This document shows positions 16,870 to 26,285 of a DNA stretch of 59,497 nt, piece by piece (within the stretch, counting starts at the first letter, position 1; every line of letters begins with the position of its first letter). The notes below the pieces were generated by a model. The model ran no database searches. It saw nothing but the letters and a program-made list of their open reading frames with translations, and had not been told where the DNA came from. Source of the DNA: Scatosoma sp045632625 (GTDB lineage: Bacteria > Bacillota > Clostridia > Christensenellales > Borkfalkiaceae); NCBI GenBank assembly GCA_045632625.1, contig JAZQWZ010000032.1, forward strand, positions 1 to 59,497, given 5' to 3'. A program made the position numbers and the translations under genes.

Positions 16870-17595
16870 TCAATCCAAATCCGCGATTGACAATCCGTTT
16901 TTGATTAATCGAATGTTTTTTCTCTTTTCATAAACAGCTTTTGATTGTAATGAACTGTGTGCCAAACCTACGCCTTCTTCCAGATACTGAAAGTTTGATA
17001 ATTTCATTCTAATGGTTCCTTTGCCGTGATTGTAAAATCCATGATCTTTAAGAATTTGAAGCAGCTCGGGAATTTTTCTAAAACTATCCTTACCATGTTG
17101 AGAGTAAAAATCATAAACCAATTCATCTTCGGTAAGCTCCCATTCTTCAAATACCCTATTAAACCTAAGGCCATATCTATTAGCTATTGCAAGAATACTA
17201 ACTCTACTTCTATTATTTAGTCTTTTACAAACATCCGAACCTTCATCAGCATAGTATTGTTTTACAATATCGATTTCTTTTTGAGTCCACATAATATTAT
17301 CTTTATTTATTAATCCCAACGATTTACCTTTAGATACGATTGCACAATAAGTACGGTTGGGTAATAATTCTTGTAACTTATAAGGGCCCAAATCATAGTA
17401 GTTGGCCTTTAAGATGTTAAGTTCATTGTCCGTCCAATCCCCATTATCACAAAGTCCTAATTTATGTGCTTTTGCCACGATTCCCGTATACGATCTACCC
17501 GGCAACATCTTCATTAGCGCTGTCGGTCCTAAAGCGTAATACTTCTTTAAAGTTTTTACTTCAATGCTTGTCCATTTTTTACTAATTTGTCCCAT
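16870..17595 (-). CDS. Triple SANT/Myb-like DNA-binding protein
   Basis: A 241-aa protein with three tandem helix-turn-helix repeats of about 48 residues, each opening with a Trp: WTSIEVKTLKKYY (8), WTDNELNILKANYY (54) and WTQKEIDIVKQYY (102). Each closes with the same pattern ending in ..GL. The spacing and the G---L---LP-R-- segment match bacterial Myb/SANT-like domains often seen in phage and HNH-associated proteins. A fourth degenerate helix bundle follows. It probably binds DNA as a regulator or structural protein of element A. It has an SD site, GGAGG. Confidence 0.7.
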   Translation of the reverse strand: MGQISKKWTSIEVKTLKKYYALGPTALMKMLPGRSYTGIVAKAHKLGLCDNGDWTDNELNILKANYYDLGPYKLQELLPNRTYCAIVSKGKSLGLINKDNIMWTQKEIDIVKQYYADEGSDVCKRLNNRSRVSILAIANRYGLRFNRVFEEWELTEDELVYDFYSQHGKDSFRKIPELLQILKDHGFYNHGKGTIRMKLSNFQYLEEGVGLAHSSLQSKAVYEKRKNIRLIKNGLSIADLD

Positions 17596-17743
17596 TTAGT
17601 TTTCCTCCAATGGTTTTATTTATAATATTGCACCCAACAACAAGTTTCACCTCATCGCCAACCGCACAGCTATTATAACATCTAAAAAACCATGATGTGC
17701 GGATTGCAAATCCGCATTTACACGCGTTACAACTTTTTTGCAT

Positions 17744-17779
17744 AAAAAAAGATAAGCAGCATACAAACTACTTATCTTA
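17744..17779 (-). terminator. Terminator after the SANT-XRE regulator
   Basis: On the minus strand AAGATAAG pairs with CTTATCTT and is followed by TTTTTTTATG, directly downstream of the stop at 17809. Beside it, 17698-17716 is a perfect 8-bp palindrome, TGCGGATT/AATCCGCA. Confidence 0.85.
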
Positions 17780-17808
17780 TAAATAAAATAATCCTTAATT
17801 TTTATTGA

Positions 17809-18555
17809 TTACAACGCAAAGAGTACTGGCGCCTTATTTTCATACAATTCAATGTCTATGCATGTAGGACTATAGATTCTATGTTCCAAACAAGCCTTAA
17901 CAATAACATCTGTCATAATCGCATTAGAGAAAAGATATCCTGCGCTTGCCAACAATTCCTCTGCTTCTTTCACCGTCAATTGCAACCCCACACACAATCT
18001 CATTACATTATCTTTTTTGACATTAACATATTTCCCTCGCAAAATCGAGGAAAACGTATCCGCCTTCATATAAATTTTTCTATACACATCCCTATTCTTC
18101 AACCCTTTCAAATCAAGATACTTTTGAAGCACCATCGGGAATGTTTGGTTAAAGTCTATTGTATGTAGATATGCAGTTAAAGCACTTGGACATTGACTCA
18201 AAGACAGCAAAGCCTGTGCCTCAGCGATTGTTTCAATCGCTATTTCCTCCAACTCATAGTTTGCCTTTATCTCTCTTTTAATAGCCAAACGATATTCCTG
18301 CATCTGACGGCTAGACAATTCAGCAATATCACGAACCTGTTGCGTTGCATAACGCGATTCTCCAGTACAGATCAATTCTTGATATTGCTTAGCGCGACGC
18401 AACACGATCTTCTCGCTTCTTGCTGTAAAGCCAGCCGCATGTAATCGATTCATCATCTCAGCAACCTCTTTATCACCAAGCCAACGATAACCCTCTTGTT
18501 CTACACAATACTTGCAAATAATATAATCTTCTTCAAAAGACCATCTTTGTGCCAT
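17809..18555 (-). CDS. Regulator with SANT-like N-terminus and XRE-like C-terminus
   Basis: A 248-aa protein. The first 60 residues (WSFEEDYIICKYCVEQ, then ARSEKIVLRRAKQYQ) look like one SANT-like helix-turn-helix. Residues about 135-240 match a C-terminal DNA-binding domain common in Firmicutes defence and mobile genes: DVYRKIYMKADTFSSILRG, then LCVGLQLTVKEAEELLASAGY, then a two-helix tail. The gene starts 12 bp beside a perfect 14-bp inverted repeat, so autoregulation is likely. It is divergent from the serine recombinase and could control both. An SD site, AAGGAG, is present. Confidence 0.7.
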   Translation of the reverse strand: MAQRWSFEEDYIICKYCVEQEGYRWLGDKEVAEMMNRLHAAGFTARSEKIVLRRAKQYQELICTGESRYATQQVRDIAELSSRQMQEYRLAIKREIKANYELEEIAIETIAEAQALLSLSQCPSALTAYLHTIDFNQTFPMVLQKYLDLKGLKNRDVYRKIYMKADTFSSILRGKYVNVKKDNVMRLCVGLQLTVKEAEELLASAGYLFSNAIMTDVIVKACLEHRIYSPTCIDIELYENKAPVLFAL

Positions 18556-18567
18556 AAACAGTTCTCC

Positions 18568-18598
18568 TTATGTTATAATATTCTATATTATAACATAA
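18568..18598. promoter_or_regulatory. Perfect 14-bp operator palindrome
   Basis: TTATGTTATAATAT (18568-18581) and ATATTATAACATAA (18585-18598) are perfect inverted copies around TCT. Each arm contains a TATAAT-like -10 hexamer. It overlaps the SD side of the leftward regulator gene and lies 150 bp before the rightward recombinase. Confidence 0.75.
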
Positions 18599-18748
18599 AA
18601 CGCTTTGAAAATCTAGTATTAAATGAAAGTTTCGCGAAGATTGTACCAAAAGTGCTGAAAATGATATACGAAACAGCTCAAAACACGACATAATATAAGT
18701 ATAAAAAGAAACTTTAGGTTCTTTAAATACAATTCAGGAAGGTATTTT

Positions 18749-19462
18749 ATGATTTATGCTTATTGCCGCGTTTCAACCAAACATCAACGCATCGCCCGTC
18801 AAATTACCAATATCACCGAACTTTATCCTAACGCTACGATTATTCGCGAGTTCTATACTGGAACCACTCAAAGTCGGCCGCAATGGGACAGGCTTATCTC
18901 TACAATAAAAAAAGAAGACACCATCGTATTTGATAGTGTCTCCCGTATGAGCCGTAATGCTCAAGAAGGTTATAATGATTATAAAGCCCTTTATTCTATG
19001 GGTGTCAATCTTGTTTTTCTTAACGAACCTTTAATCAATACTTCTGTATTTGATACCACCCGCAATAACCTATTAAAGATAGATATTGACACTGGAAATG
19101 AAGCCGTTAATTGCTTCTTTAAAAGCAATATTGAATCGATCAATGATTTCCTTATGGCTCTAGCAGAAGAACAAATTAAGGCTGCTTTTAATCAATCTGA
19201 AAAAGAAGTAACAGACCTTCATTCTAGAATTTCTCAAGGCATCCGCGAAGCCAAACGAAATGGCACACAAATCGGTCTCATTAAAGGAACCGAACTTACC
19301 ACAAAGAAATCAATTGAATGCAAAGCTATCATTAAGAAACACGCCAAAGACTTCGGCGGAACTTTAGACGATCCCGACGTTATCAAACTCTGCGGTTGCT
19401 CTAGAAATTCTTATTATAAATATAAACAAAACCTAAAATCCATACCAACCGAATCACACTAA
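18749..19462 (+). CDS. Serine recombinase (resolvase/invertase family)
   Basis: A 237-aa recombinase. The catalytic domain begins at once with YCRVSTKHQ (Arg7, nucleophile Ser9) and has FDSVSRMSRN, the conserved S-R-R region, around residue 62. An extended helix (about 115-150) and a C-terminal HTH (ELTTKKSIECK...CGCSRNSYYKYK) follow. The order is that of small resolvases that act at res sites to resolve dimers or invert segments. No paired res repeats were seen nearby. The SD site AGGAAGG precedes the ATG. It stands alone on the plus strand in element A. Confidence 0.9.
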   Translation: MIYAYCRVSTKHQRIARQITNITELYPNATIIREFYTGTTQSRPQWDRLISTIKKEDTIVFDSVSRMSRNAQEGYNDYKALYSMGVNLVFLNEPLINTSVFDTTRNNLLKIDIDTGNEAVNCFFKSNIESINDFLMALAEEQIKAAFNQSEKEVTDLHSRISQGIREAKRNGTQIGLIKGTELTTKKSIECKAIIKKHAKDFGGTLDDPDVIKLCGCSRNSYYKYKQNLKSIPTESH

Positions 19463-19477
19463 TTTGTTTATTGGTTA

Positions 19478-19777
19478 TTATTGAAATTTTATATTGCGAA
19501 GTAGAAGCAGTTCTGATGCATACGTATTAACTTCACCTATGGTTAACCCCATAGAATTAGTTCCTACTTTCTGCATTTTACAAATTTCTTTCAACCACAA
19601 CCTACAAAAACTATTATACTTAATAATTGTTTTGTTTCTATCATCTTTGGTTTTTACACCTTGCCATCTTAGTTCTTTAGAGTCTTTATTTATACAATAC
19701 AAATAACAAACATAGTATGAGGCACCAATTTTCCTTAAATGATTGCCTCCAGCAAAATTATAATCGTGCTTTTTCAT
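19478..19777 (-). CDS. Hypothetical small protein
   Basis: A 99-aa basic protein, not recognised. It has a good SD site (AAAGGAG) and no signal peptide or membrane segment. It contains clusters of Tyr and Cys (ASYYVCYLYCINK) and a C-terminal helix. It lies between the serine recombinase and the large lipoprotein gene. The segment RKIGASYYVCYLY then LRWQGVKTKDDR may form a small beta sheet like an AP2 or integrase arm-binding domain, but this is weak. Confidence 0.55.
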   Translation of the reverse strand: MKKHDYNFAGGNHLRKIGASYYVCYLYCINKDSKELRWQGVKTKDDRNKTIIKYNSFCRLWLKEICKMQKVGTNSMGLTIGEVNTYASELLLLRNIKFQ

Positions 19778-19801
19778 TTTTTCTCCTTTGTGTTTTATTT
19801 T

Positions 19802-19845
19802 TCAGTAAATAGGCAGGGCAGGTATAAGCCGAGCCTATTTACTGA
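19802..19845. terminator. Terminator of the BspA-like lipoprotein gene
   Basis: TCAGTAAATAGGC and GCCTATTTACTGA form a perfect 13-bp stem. The T-runs are weak, but the position is right, between the small gene and the stop at 19860. Confidence 0.65.
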
Positions 19846-19859
19846 GTTTGTTTTGTTAT

Positions 19860-22800
19860 TTAATTACCAGTATAGTTATAGATAATAGTGTATGAACCCA
19901 CCCTATAATTCCAATCATCTTCTTTTTTAATCGCTGACCACTGTAATGATGTTCCACGATATTTTATACAAGTCAAGCTAGAACACCAAGAGAACGCCAT
20001 ATAACCGATACTCGTGACACTGTCACCGATTAGCACACTCGTCAAACTACTGCAATCACTGAACGCATAGTTACCGATACGCGTTACACTGTCAGGAATT
20101 ACCACGCTCGTCAAACTACTACAATAATAGAACGCAAACCGATAGATTTGTGTAACATAAGCTGGCAACATTAAATCTGTTTCACTTCCCGTATAACATA
20201 TCAATATCTTTTCGTTTCCGTCCGTGTAAATGATATAACCATTGTCATTAGAAAGTTTACTTTCAGCACTTAAGGACGTATAAATATCTTTTGCATAGTA
20301 GCCCACATAACCGTACGATTTACTTTCTTTTGCAATATTTAAAGAAGATTTGTTAAACACTTCTACTAATTTGTAGCAATATTCGAACGCAGCGACACCA
20401 ATTGTCGTTACTTTATCACCGATGACTACACTCGTCAATCTCCCGCAAGAATGGAACGCATCAGCCCCAATCGAGATTACACTGTCGGGAATAATCACTG
20501 AAGTAATGTTATCATTATAAGCAAATGCATCTTTGTAAATGCTTGTTACAGGTAACCCCCAATAGGTGGAAGGAATAATGATATCGATATCCGTACATAC
20601 ACCAATACCCATTAAAGAATAGGAAACGCCGTCATTGTTAAGCTTATATTCCAATCCTTGAGATGCCATAGGTCCTTCGGGGTTGTCAAGCTCTTCTGCA
20701 ATTCCCCAAATTTTAATTTCACCATTAGAGTTATAGTGCCAATAATTGCCACTTGTCGTAGGTTCGCTTTCGCTGTAATAATAATAGACTGCGCTGGTTA
20801 ATGTGAAATTATCAGACCCAATTGAAATTTTTGCCCAATCTTCCATCGTACCTTGGTAATAAACGTTCGTCAAATTCTCACAACAATCGAATGCTCTTTC
20901 GTCAATCGAAGTTACACTTTTTCCAATGAATACACTTGTTAAGTTACAACAAGCAGAGAAGGCATTATCACATATTGTAGTTACGCCATTACCAATAACT
21001 ACACTTGTCAAATTGCTGCTAGAAGAGAATGCCATACTACCAATCAAAGTTACATTGTCGGGAATAATCACACTCGTCAAACTGGGGCAACAATCGAACG
21101 CAGCATGGCCAATCGAAATCACACCGTTACCAATAACTACACTTGTCAATCCTTCACACCACCCAAAGGCTTTATTCCCAATCGAGGTTACACTGTCAGG
21201 AATTATTATACTCGTTAAGCTACTGCAATCAAGGAACGCCCCAATACCAATCGAAATTACACCGTCACCAAATTCAAAACTCGTCAAGCTACTGCACTTT
21301 CTAAACGCAGTATCCCCAATCGAGGTTATACTGTCCGGGATGTTTACACTCGTTAAGCTACTGCATTCATAGAAGGCACTATTACCGATTGAAGTTACAG
21401 GCTTTTCTTTATAGGTGGACGGTATAATAATATGCTTATCCGTACATTCTCCAATGCCTGTTACAGAGTATGTGTTGTCGTTGTTAAGCGTGTATGCCAA
21501 GCCTAGACTATAGCGATTTTTAAATTCTTCTTCATCCCATACATTGATTGCGCCGCTTTCGTCATAATACCAATAATTTCCATCAAATGCTGTGCATTCG
21601 CTATTTGGAGCAGGTTGTTCTTCGCTGTAATAATAGAGTTTTCCGTTTCCTATATTACCAATCGCAACTTTTGCCCATTCTTCTACTGTGCCTTTATAAT
21701 ATACACTCGTTAATCTAGGACAATTGTCAAACGCAGATGCGTATATCTTTTCTACACCATCAACTATTACTACACTCTTTACGTTAACACAATAAGAGAG
21801 TGCCCCTTGCTCTATTGTTGTAATGTAAGAAGGTAATATTAAATCCGTTTCTTGCCCGACATATCCAACCAAAATCTTTTCTTCGCCATTCGTATAGATA
21901 ATATACCCATTGTCGTTAAAAAGTTTGCTTTCAAACACATCTTCGCTGTTATAAACAAACAAAGCATAGTGCCCCACCGCACCATTGTTCTCGCTTCCCT
22001 TTTCTACCATTATATACGGCGACTTATTCACCACTTCTATTAGGTTATCGCAATAAGAGAACGCTCCTTCGCCAATCGAAGTTACACTTTTGCCAATTAT
22101 AACGCTCGCCAACTTCTCGCAACTATCGAATGCGTAATTGCCAATTGTGGTTACACCATCGCCAATTACTACTATCGTCAACCCATAACTGAAACAGAAT
22201 GCATCATCACCAATCGAAGTTACACTGTCGGGGATTTCTATACTCGTTAAGCTATAGCACCATTTAAACGCCGCTTTACCAATCGACACTATACCGTCTT
22301 GCATAATAACATTTGTTAAACAGGTACAACCAGCAAAGGCAGAAGATCCGATAGAAGTTACACCATTACCGATAGTCACACTTGTCAAGCCTTCCCAATT
22401 AAGGAACGCAGAAGAACCGATAGATGTTGCACAATCGGGTATAGTAATGTCTGTAACTGTTTTATCTTTTATGCCCGTAATTATACAAGTAGTTTCTGTA
22501 GAAGTAAAGTTGAAAAGGCTCATCTCTTCTCTTAACGCAAACTTTGCCGTATAAGTAACGTTCTTCTCTGCATTAAACCTAAACTCTTCGTTTTCGCAGA
22601 CAAGTATCTCGCCTTCATACCAGCCAAGCCAAGTGTACCCCATGTTAGTTGTTGCAGTCAGTGTAAAATCTTTGCCATAACGATAATTTCCATTTACTTG
22701 CGTACTTACGCCAGCTTTTGAATTGTTATTATTTGCATCAATTTTATAACTAACGCGAGTATAATATACACTTAAAACTTGGCTACCGTCACCATTGATA

Positions 22801-25544
22801 TTGCCACTTACTAAACCCATGCTTGCATTATAAGTAAAGTGTGCATAACGTTCAGTTTCGCCGTAAGCCATCGTATCCGTTTCACCTTCAAGCACTACGG
22901 TTTCGTGTGACGTATAGTTATCATCATCAATGTTTTGCAAATAATAGATAACTGTATATTTCGTGTCAGTATTAGCAGTCCATTTAGCATAATAAACCTT
23001 ATCGCCATAAGAACCAATTTCGATTTTTGTTACTTGGTTTTTAAACGTTTCTTCTAAATACCAACCATTAAACGTATATCCATCACGAGTAGGTGTAATT
23101 AAATCAAACGTTAACGTTTCAATATTATAAGTATAGGTCGTTACTTTTTCTGCATATCCGTAATTATAAGTTACAGTATAGTTTGCAGGTGTCCATTTTG
23201 CATAAACTTTAACATCACCAAAAGAACCAAGAGTGATTTCCGTCACTTGGTTTTTAAATGTTTCTTCAATAAACCAACCATTAAAGCTATAACCTGTTTT
23301 AGTAGGCGTTTTCAAGGCAAACGTTGCCGTTTCAATAGTGTAAGTTGCAACGTTATCTTTATTATTTACGCCACCGTTCAATTCGTATTCAATATTGTAT
23401 ACGTTGGTAGACCATTTTGCGGTTAAAGTAATTGTTTCACAAACGTTAAAGGTGTATGATAACTCGTTATAAACCTTTGTTTCGCCATTAAACCAACCAA
23501 GGAAAGTGTAGCCGTCGTTTGTAGTTGCAGTTAATGTAATTTGCTTATCAAACTTATATGTGCCACCACTTGTAATAGTGCCTGCTTTTGTGTTGTTTTT
23601 ATTTGTAGTAATAGTATAGTTATCACGCGTATAGTAAACCTTTAACACCAAGTCTCCTTTACCGTCAATATTACCACTTAATTCACTCATTGAAGAATTA
23701 AGGGTAAAGTGTTCAATGGTTTCTGGTGTTATAGATGCAGTCTTATCAGTTGTACCTACTGTTTGGTAGCTACGTGTATTATCTAACGTGTAATTGTTAT
23801 TAGAAAGGTTTTGCAAGTAGTATTCTACAACGTATTTTGTATTGGTATTTGCAGACCACGTAGCAGTTATTGTTGTATTGGCGATAATAGGGGTAGCAAA
23901 ATCATAATCCCAAGAATTAAAGGTATAACCAGTTCTCGTAGTGGTAGGCTCAGTTGCAAGATAACCTTCTTCAACGTATTGTGTTTCTACACTCGTACCA
24001 CCATCGGTGTCAAAGGAAACCGTATACATATGATTGCGGTAAATGTTGACGGTATAAGTGGTAACGGTTTTATCAGGATTCTCTACGTGAATATAGAGAA
24101 TGTTGTCGCCCTCGGTTAAGGTTGCTTTTTTGGTAATAATCGTGTGCTCACCATTGGCGTCAGAGCTCAAAACCCACGTGTCGCTATTCGTCACAGAAAT
24201 ATCGTTTGCAAAATTAAACTCAATTGTTGCATATGGAAATTTTCCGCTGATATTTGTTCCATTCACAGTAAGTGCTCCGGAAGAAATTTCAGCCTTGGAA
24301 GGTTTCACAGGAATAATCTCTTGTTCTACAATTACAAAACCGCAAACGCCACAATGCGAACCCTCGGTAAGTCCAGTTTTGGTAAACGTAGGTTCAACTC
24401 GCGCATCCGTTACTGGGGTATGAGTTTCTTTTTTCGCAATCTCTTTTTGATTTCTGCTCAGTTCATCACCGCACGCAGAGCAATAAACTACTTCATCATA
24501 AGAGCCGACTTCATTGCAAGTGGAATCAACCTCATTTTCACGCTCGGTACGCGTAGTGGTATGCTCACACTCGTTATCAATTACCACAACGATACATTGA
24601 GCCATTTTCGCGCCATCTTCTGTAACAGCATATACGATAGCGTTTCCGTCACCAATTGCCGTAATAACACCATTATCGTCAACTGTAACAACAGAAGAAC
24701 TAGAAACCGTCCACATAACGTTTTTATTGGTTGCATCAGTTGGTGTGATAGTAGCAATCAAGGTTTTGACTTCGCCAACCATCATAGCAATTGAAGTGTA
24801 GTTTAAAGTAATGCCCGTTACCGCGATGCCACGTTCATATTGACAAGTATCGCAAATGTTATCCGTTCCGTAATCGTGTTCTATCTTAGGGGAAATCTCA
24901 CTCGTATGCTCGCAATTAGCTTTATGCCAATGGTATTTTGCATCTTTTTCCCAAACCTCTGAATAACTATGCCCAAGTGCTTCACCAGTAATTACGCTAC
25001 CTACCGCTGTGTTTTGTGTCAAAAACGCAGTATTTTCAAACGTGGCTTGATAATGCCCCGTTTCTGCTATATCACAAGTTGCATCGGAATCTTTTACATA
25101 CGTTGCAGTAACCGTTTCGATTTCTTTATGTGTGTTATCGTGAGAACAAATTCTTTCCGCCGTACATTGATTTTCATTCCAAATATACGTTACCAACCCA
25201 TATTCATGGTCTAATGCAGAGTTTTCGTCCGTTCTTGTATCTTTTTCTTCACAACCTTGACGAGAACAAGTCGCTGTTTCCGTACCATTTTCCGTACAGG
25301 TTGCATCACCATTAGGAATATAGTTTTGAAAATCGTGTCCAAGGGCGTCGACATACGTATCGACATAGCTATCGTTACAAGCACAAGTATGCGTAGTAAA
25401 GCCCTGTTCCGTACAAGTAGGCGCAGTGATTGTTTCGGTATAACCATGCTTATGCTCTTCTTTACAAGCCGTAAAAAACGTTGCACTTGCCAAACAAACG
25501 CAAAGCCCTGTTAAGGTAGATATTAAAAATTTCCGTTTCTTCAT
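19860..25544 (-). CDS. Giant BspA-like leucine-rich-repeat surface lipoprotein
   Basis: An 1,894-aa protein started at ATG 25544 (SD AGAGGTG). A lipoprotein signal ends in FFTAC with Cys27. Then come Cys/His-rich repeats (about 30-255: TCTEQGFTTHTC and similar), a BIG2 Ig-like domain (VTGITLNYTSIAMMVGE, about 258-335), another Cys-rich module, a cadherin-like beta domain, and several InlB/Flg_new repeats (GYTFNGWYLEETF type). The second half is two blocks of BspA-type LRR_5 repeats (TSIGSSAF, LTSVVIGNGV type), with non-repeat spacers. Such proteins act in adhesion or host binding. No sortase motif is present; anchoring is by lipid. It is the main cargo of element A and has its own regulated leader. 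Confidence 0.92.
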   Translation of the reverse strand: MKKRKFLISTLTGLCVCLASATFFTACKEEHKHGYTETITAPTCTEQGFTTHTCACNDSYVDTYVDALGHDFQNYIPNGDATCTENGTETATCSRQGCEEKDTRTDENSALDHEYGLVTYIWNENQCTAERICSHDNTHKEIETVTATYVKDSDATCDIAETGHYQATFENTAFLTQNTAVGSVITGEALGHSYSEVWEKDAKYHWHKANCEHTSEISPKIEHDYGTDNICDTCQYERGIAVTGITLNYTSIAMMVGEVKTLIATITPTDATNKNVMWTVSSSSVVTVDDNGVITAIGDGNAIVYAVTEDGAKMAQCIVVVIDNECEHTTTRTERENEVDSTCNEVGSYDEVVYCSACGDELSRNQKEIAKKETHTPVTDARVEPTFTKTGLTEGSHCGVCGFVIVEQEIIPVKPSKAEISSGALTVNGTNISGKFPYATIEFNFANDISVTNSDTWVLSSDANGEHTIITKKATLTEGDNILYIHVENPDKTVTTYTVNIYRNHMYTVSFDTDGGTSVETQYVEEGYLATEPTTTRTGYTFNSWDYDFATPIIANTTITATWSANTNTKYVVEYYLQNLSNNNYTLDNTRSYQTVGTTDKTASITPETIEHFTLNSSMSELSGNIDGKGDLVLKVYYTRDNYTITTNKNNTKAGTITSGGTYKFDKQITLTATTNDGYTFLGWFNGETKVYNELSYTFNVCETITLTAKWSTNVYNIEYELNGGVNNKDNVATYTIETATFALKTPTKTGYSFNGWFIEETFKNQVTEITLGSFGDVKVYAKWTPANYTVTYNYGYAEKVTTYTYNIETLTFDLITPTRDGYTFNGWYLEETFKNQVTKIEIGSYGDKVYYAKWTANTDTKYTVIYYLQNIDDDNYTSHETVVLEGETDTMAYGETERYAHFTYNASMGLVSGNINGDGSQVLSVYYTRVSYKIDANNNNSKAGVSTQVNGNYRYGKDFTLTATTNMGYTWLGWYEGEILVCENEEFRFNAEKNVTYTAKFALREEMSLFNFTSTETTCIITGIKDKTVTDITIPDCATSIGSSAFLNWEGLTSVTIGNGVTSIGSSAFAGCTCLTNVIMQDGIVSIGKAAFKWCYSLTSIEIPDSVTSIGDDAFCFSYGLTIVVIGDGVTTIGNYAFDSCEKLASVIIGKSVTSIGEGAFSYCDNLIEVVNKSPYIMVEKGSENNGAVGHYALFVYNSEDVFESKLFNDNGYIIYTNGEEKILVGYVGQETDLILPSYITTIEQGALSYCVNVKSVVIVDGVEKIYASAFDNCPRLTSVYYKGTVEEWAKVAIGNIGNGKLYYYSEEQPAPNSECTAFDGNYWYYDESGAINVWDEEEFKNRYSLGLAYTLNNDNTYSVTGIGECTDKHIIIPSTYKEKPVTSIGNSAFYECSSLTSVNIPDSITSIGDTAFRKCSSLTSFEFGDGVISIGIGAFLDCSSLTSIIIPDSVTSIGNKAFGWCEGLTSVVIGNGVISIGHAAFDCCPSLTSVIIPDNVTLIGSMAFSSSSNLTSVVIGNGVTTICDNAFSACCNLTSVFIGKSVTSIDERAFDCCENLTNVYYQGTMEDWAKISIGSDNFTLTSAVYYYYSESEPTTSGNYWHYNSNGEIKIWGIAEELDNPEGPMASQGLEYKLNNDGVSYSLMGIGVCTDIDIIIPSTYWGLPVTSIYKDAFAYNDNITSVIIPDSVISIGADAFHSCGRLTSVVIGDKVTTIGVAAFEYCYKLVEVFNKSSLNIAKESKSYGYVGYYAKDIYTSLSAESKLSNDNGYIIYTDGNEKILICYTGSETDLMLPAYVTQIYRFAFYYCSSLTSVVIPDSVTRIGNYAFSDCSSLTSVLIGDSVTSIGYMAFSWCSSLTCIKYRGTSLQWSAIKKEDDWNYRVGSYTIIYNYTGN

Positions 25545-25560
25545 AAGAATCACCTCTAAA

Positions 25561-25593
25561 AAATAAAAAGTGCGGCTACCGAAGTAACCGCAC
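25561..25593 (-). terminator. Leader terminator (attenuator) before the lipoprotein gene
   Basis: On the minus strand GTGCGGTTAC, the tetraloop TTCG and GTAGCCGCAC form a 10-bp stem with one G.U pair. TTTTTATTTTTT follows, and the SD comes directly afterwards. A strong intrinsic terminator between promoter and start codon means expression probably depends on read-through. Confidence 0.8.
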
Positions 25594-25632
25594 AAAAAAC
25601 GCAAACTCCGATAGTCGCCAAACCAATCCTTA

Positions 25633-25767
25633 TGTAACGTAGCGTATAAAACGCCCTATTCTTATGTGGATAAGGAATTTGCATTTTTATCAAATTCGAA
25701 CACATAAGAATGTTAAAAAGAGTATAGTACCCCCTTTCCTCAAAAAGGTTGCGTTCTATACGTTACA
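25633..25767 (-). ncRNA. Structured 5' leader RNA of the lipoprotein gene (riboswitch candidate)
   Basis: On the minus strand the ends close with a 17-bp stem: TGTAAC/GTTACA, then GTATAGAACGC with GCGTTTTATAC (one G.U pair), leaving a 5-nt bulge GCTAC. Inside are CCTTT/AAAGG and a two-part hairpin ATTCTTATGTG/CACATAAGAAT (25658-25711) that encloses GAATTTG/CAAATTC. It lies between a consensus promoter and the leader terminator. I did not recognise a known riboswitch class. Confidence 0.6.
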
Positions 25768-25792
25768 AATATTGAATTGATTTGGCAACTCT

Positions 25793-25821
25793 AGTATATC
25801 ATAAATGATATACTTCGTCAA
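25793..25821 (-). promoter_or_regulatory. Promoter with a palindromic operator for the lipoprotein gene
   Basis: TTGACG (25816-25821) and TATACT (25793-25798) are 17 bp apart on the minus strand. The spacer and -10 are covered by a perfect 9-bp inverted repeat: AGTATATCA and TGATATACT around TTTA (25793-25814). A repressor dimer bound here would block RNA polymerase. Confidence 0.8.
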
Positions 25822-26023
25822 GCAATTGGAATTATTTGTAATAAAACAACTGTCCCTTCCACAATTTACAAAGCTTTTCCGTAGCCGTTTTCAGCATACA
25901 AAAAAAGCCGTTTGTGAAATACCCACGAACGACTTGCATTATATAAGACCAATCAACCAAAAAAGTGGACGCCAAAATGAACACCAAAACGGCAATAAAT
26001 TGCCCAAAAATCCATTTTTTAAC

Positions 26024-26151
26024 GCATAAACACGTCAAATATACAAAAAAATCGGGCATTTATGCGTTTATTTTGCATAATTACCCGATTTTGGTGCGGT
26101 CGACAGGAATTGAACCCAAGTAACAATCGCGGAAACCCTTTATTTATAAGG
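26024..26151. other. Attachment-like site 2 (junction of elements A and B)
   Basis: A 91-bp block (26024-26114) recurs at 37763-37853. It holds a hairpin AATCGGG/CCCGATT with an inner TTATGC/GCATAA stem, then TGGTGCGGTCGACAGG at 26092. The recombination core CCTTTATTTATAAGG is at 26137-26151. To its right, TTGCCCAAACATACACCAAT marks the left end of element B. From 25822 to 26023 and 26152 to 26285 I see no gene. Confidence 0.75.
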
Positions 26152-26285
26152 GATTCAGGCACTTCTTGCCCAAACATACACCAATTTGATTTGATTTCGT
26201 TATGTGGAAAGTATACTATGAATAAAGCGGTTTATGGCTTACTGAATTATTTTTCAGTAAAACTTTATTCAAAGACTTTTTCCAA

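Noticed and set aside
20926..21372. A 148-aa frame opposite the lipoprotein gene
   Set aside because: It is the antisense of the leucine-rich repeats and shows only their period.
25832..26059. A 75-aa minus-strand frame before the lipoprotein promoter
   Set aside because: It covers the repeated right-end block of the element, which recurs at 37763, and has no SD.
26060..26160. A complete tRNA gene at the attachment sites
   Set aside because: The 3'-end-like block and an anticodon-like stem-loop are present, but no D-arm, no 5' acceptor strand and no fitting T-stem were found at any of the three sites.
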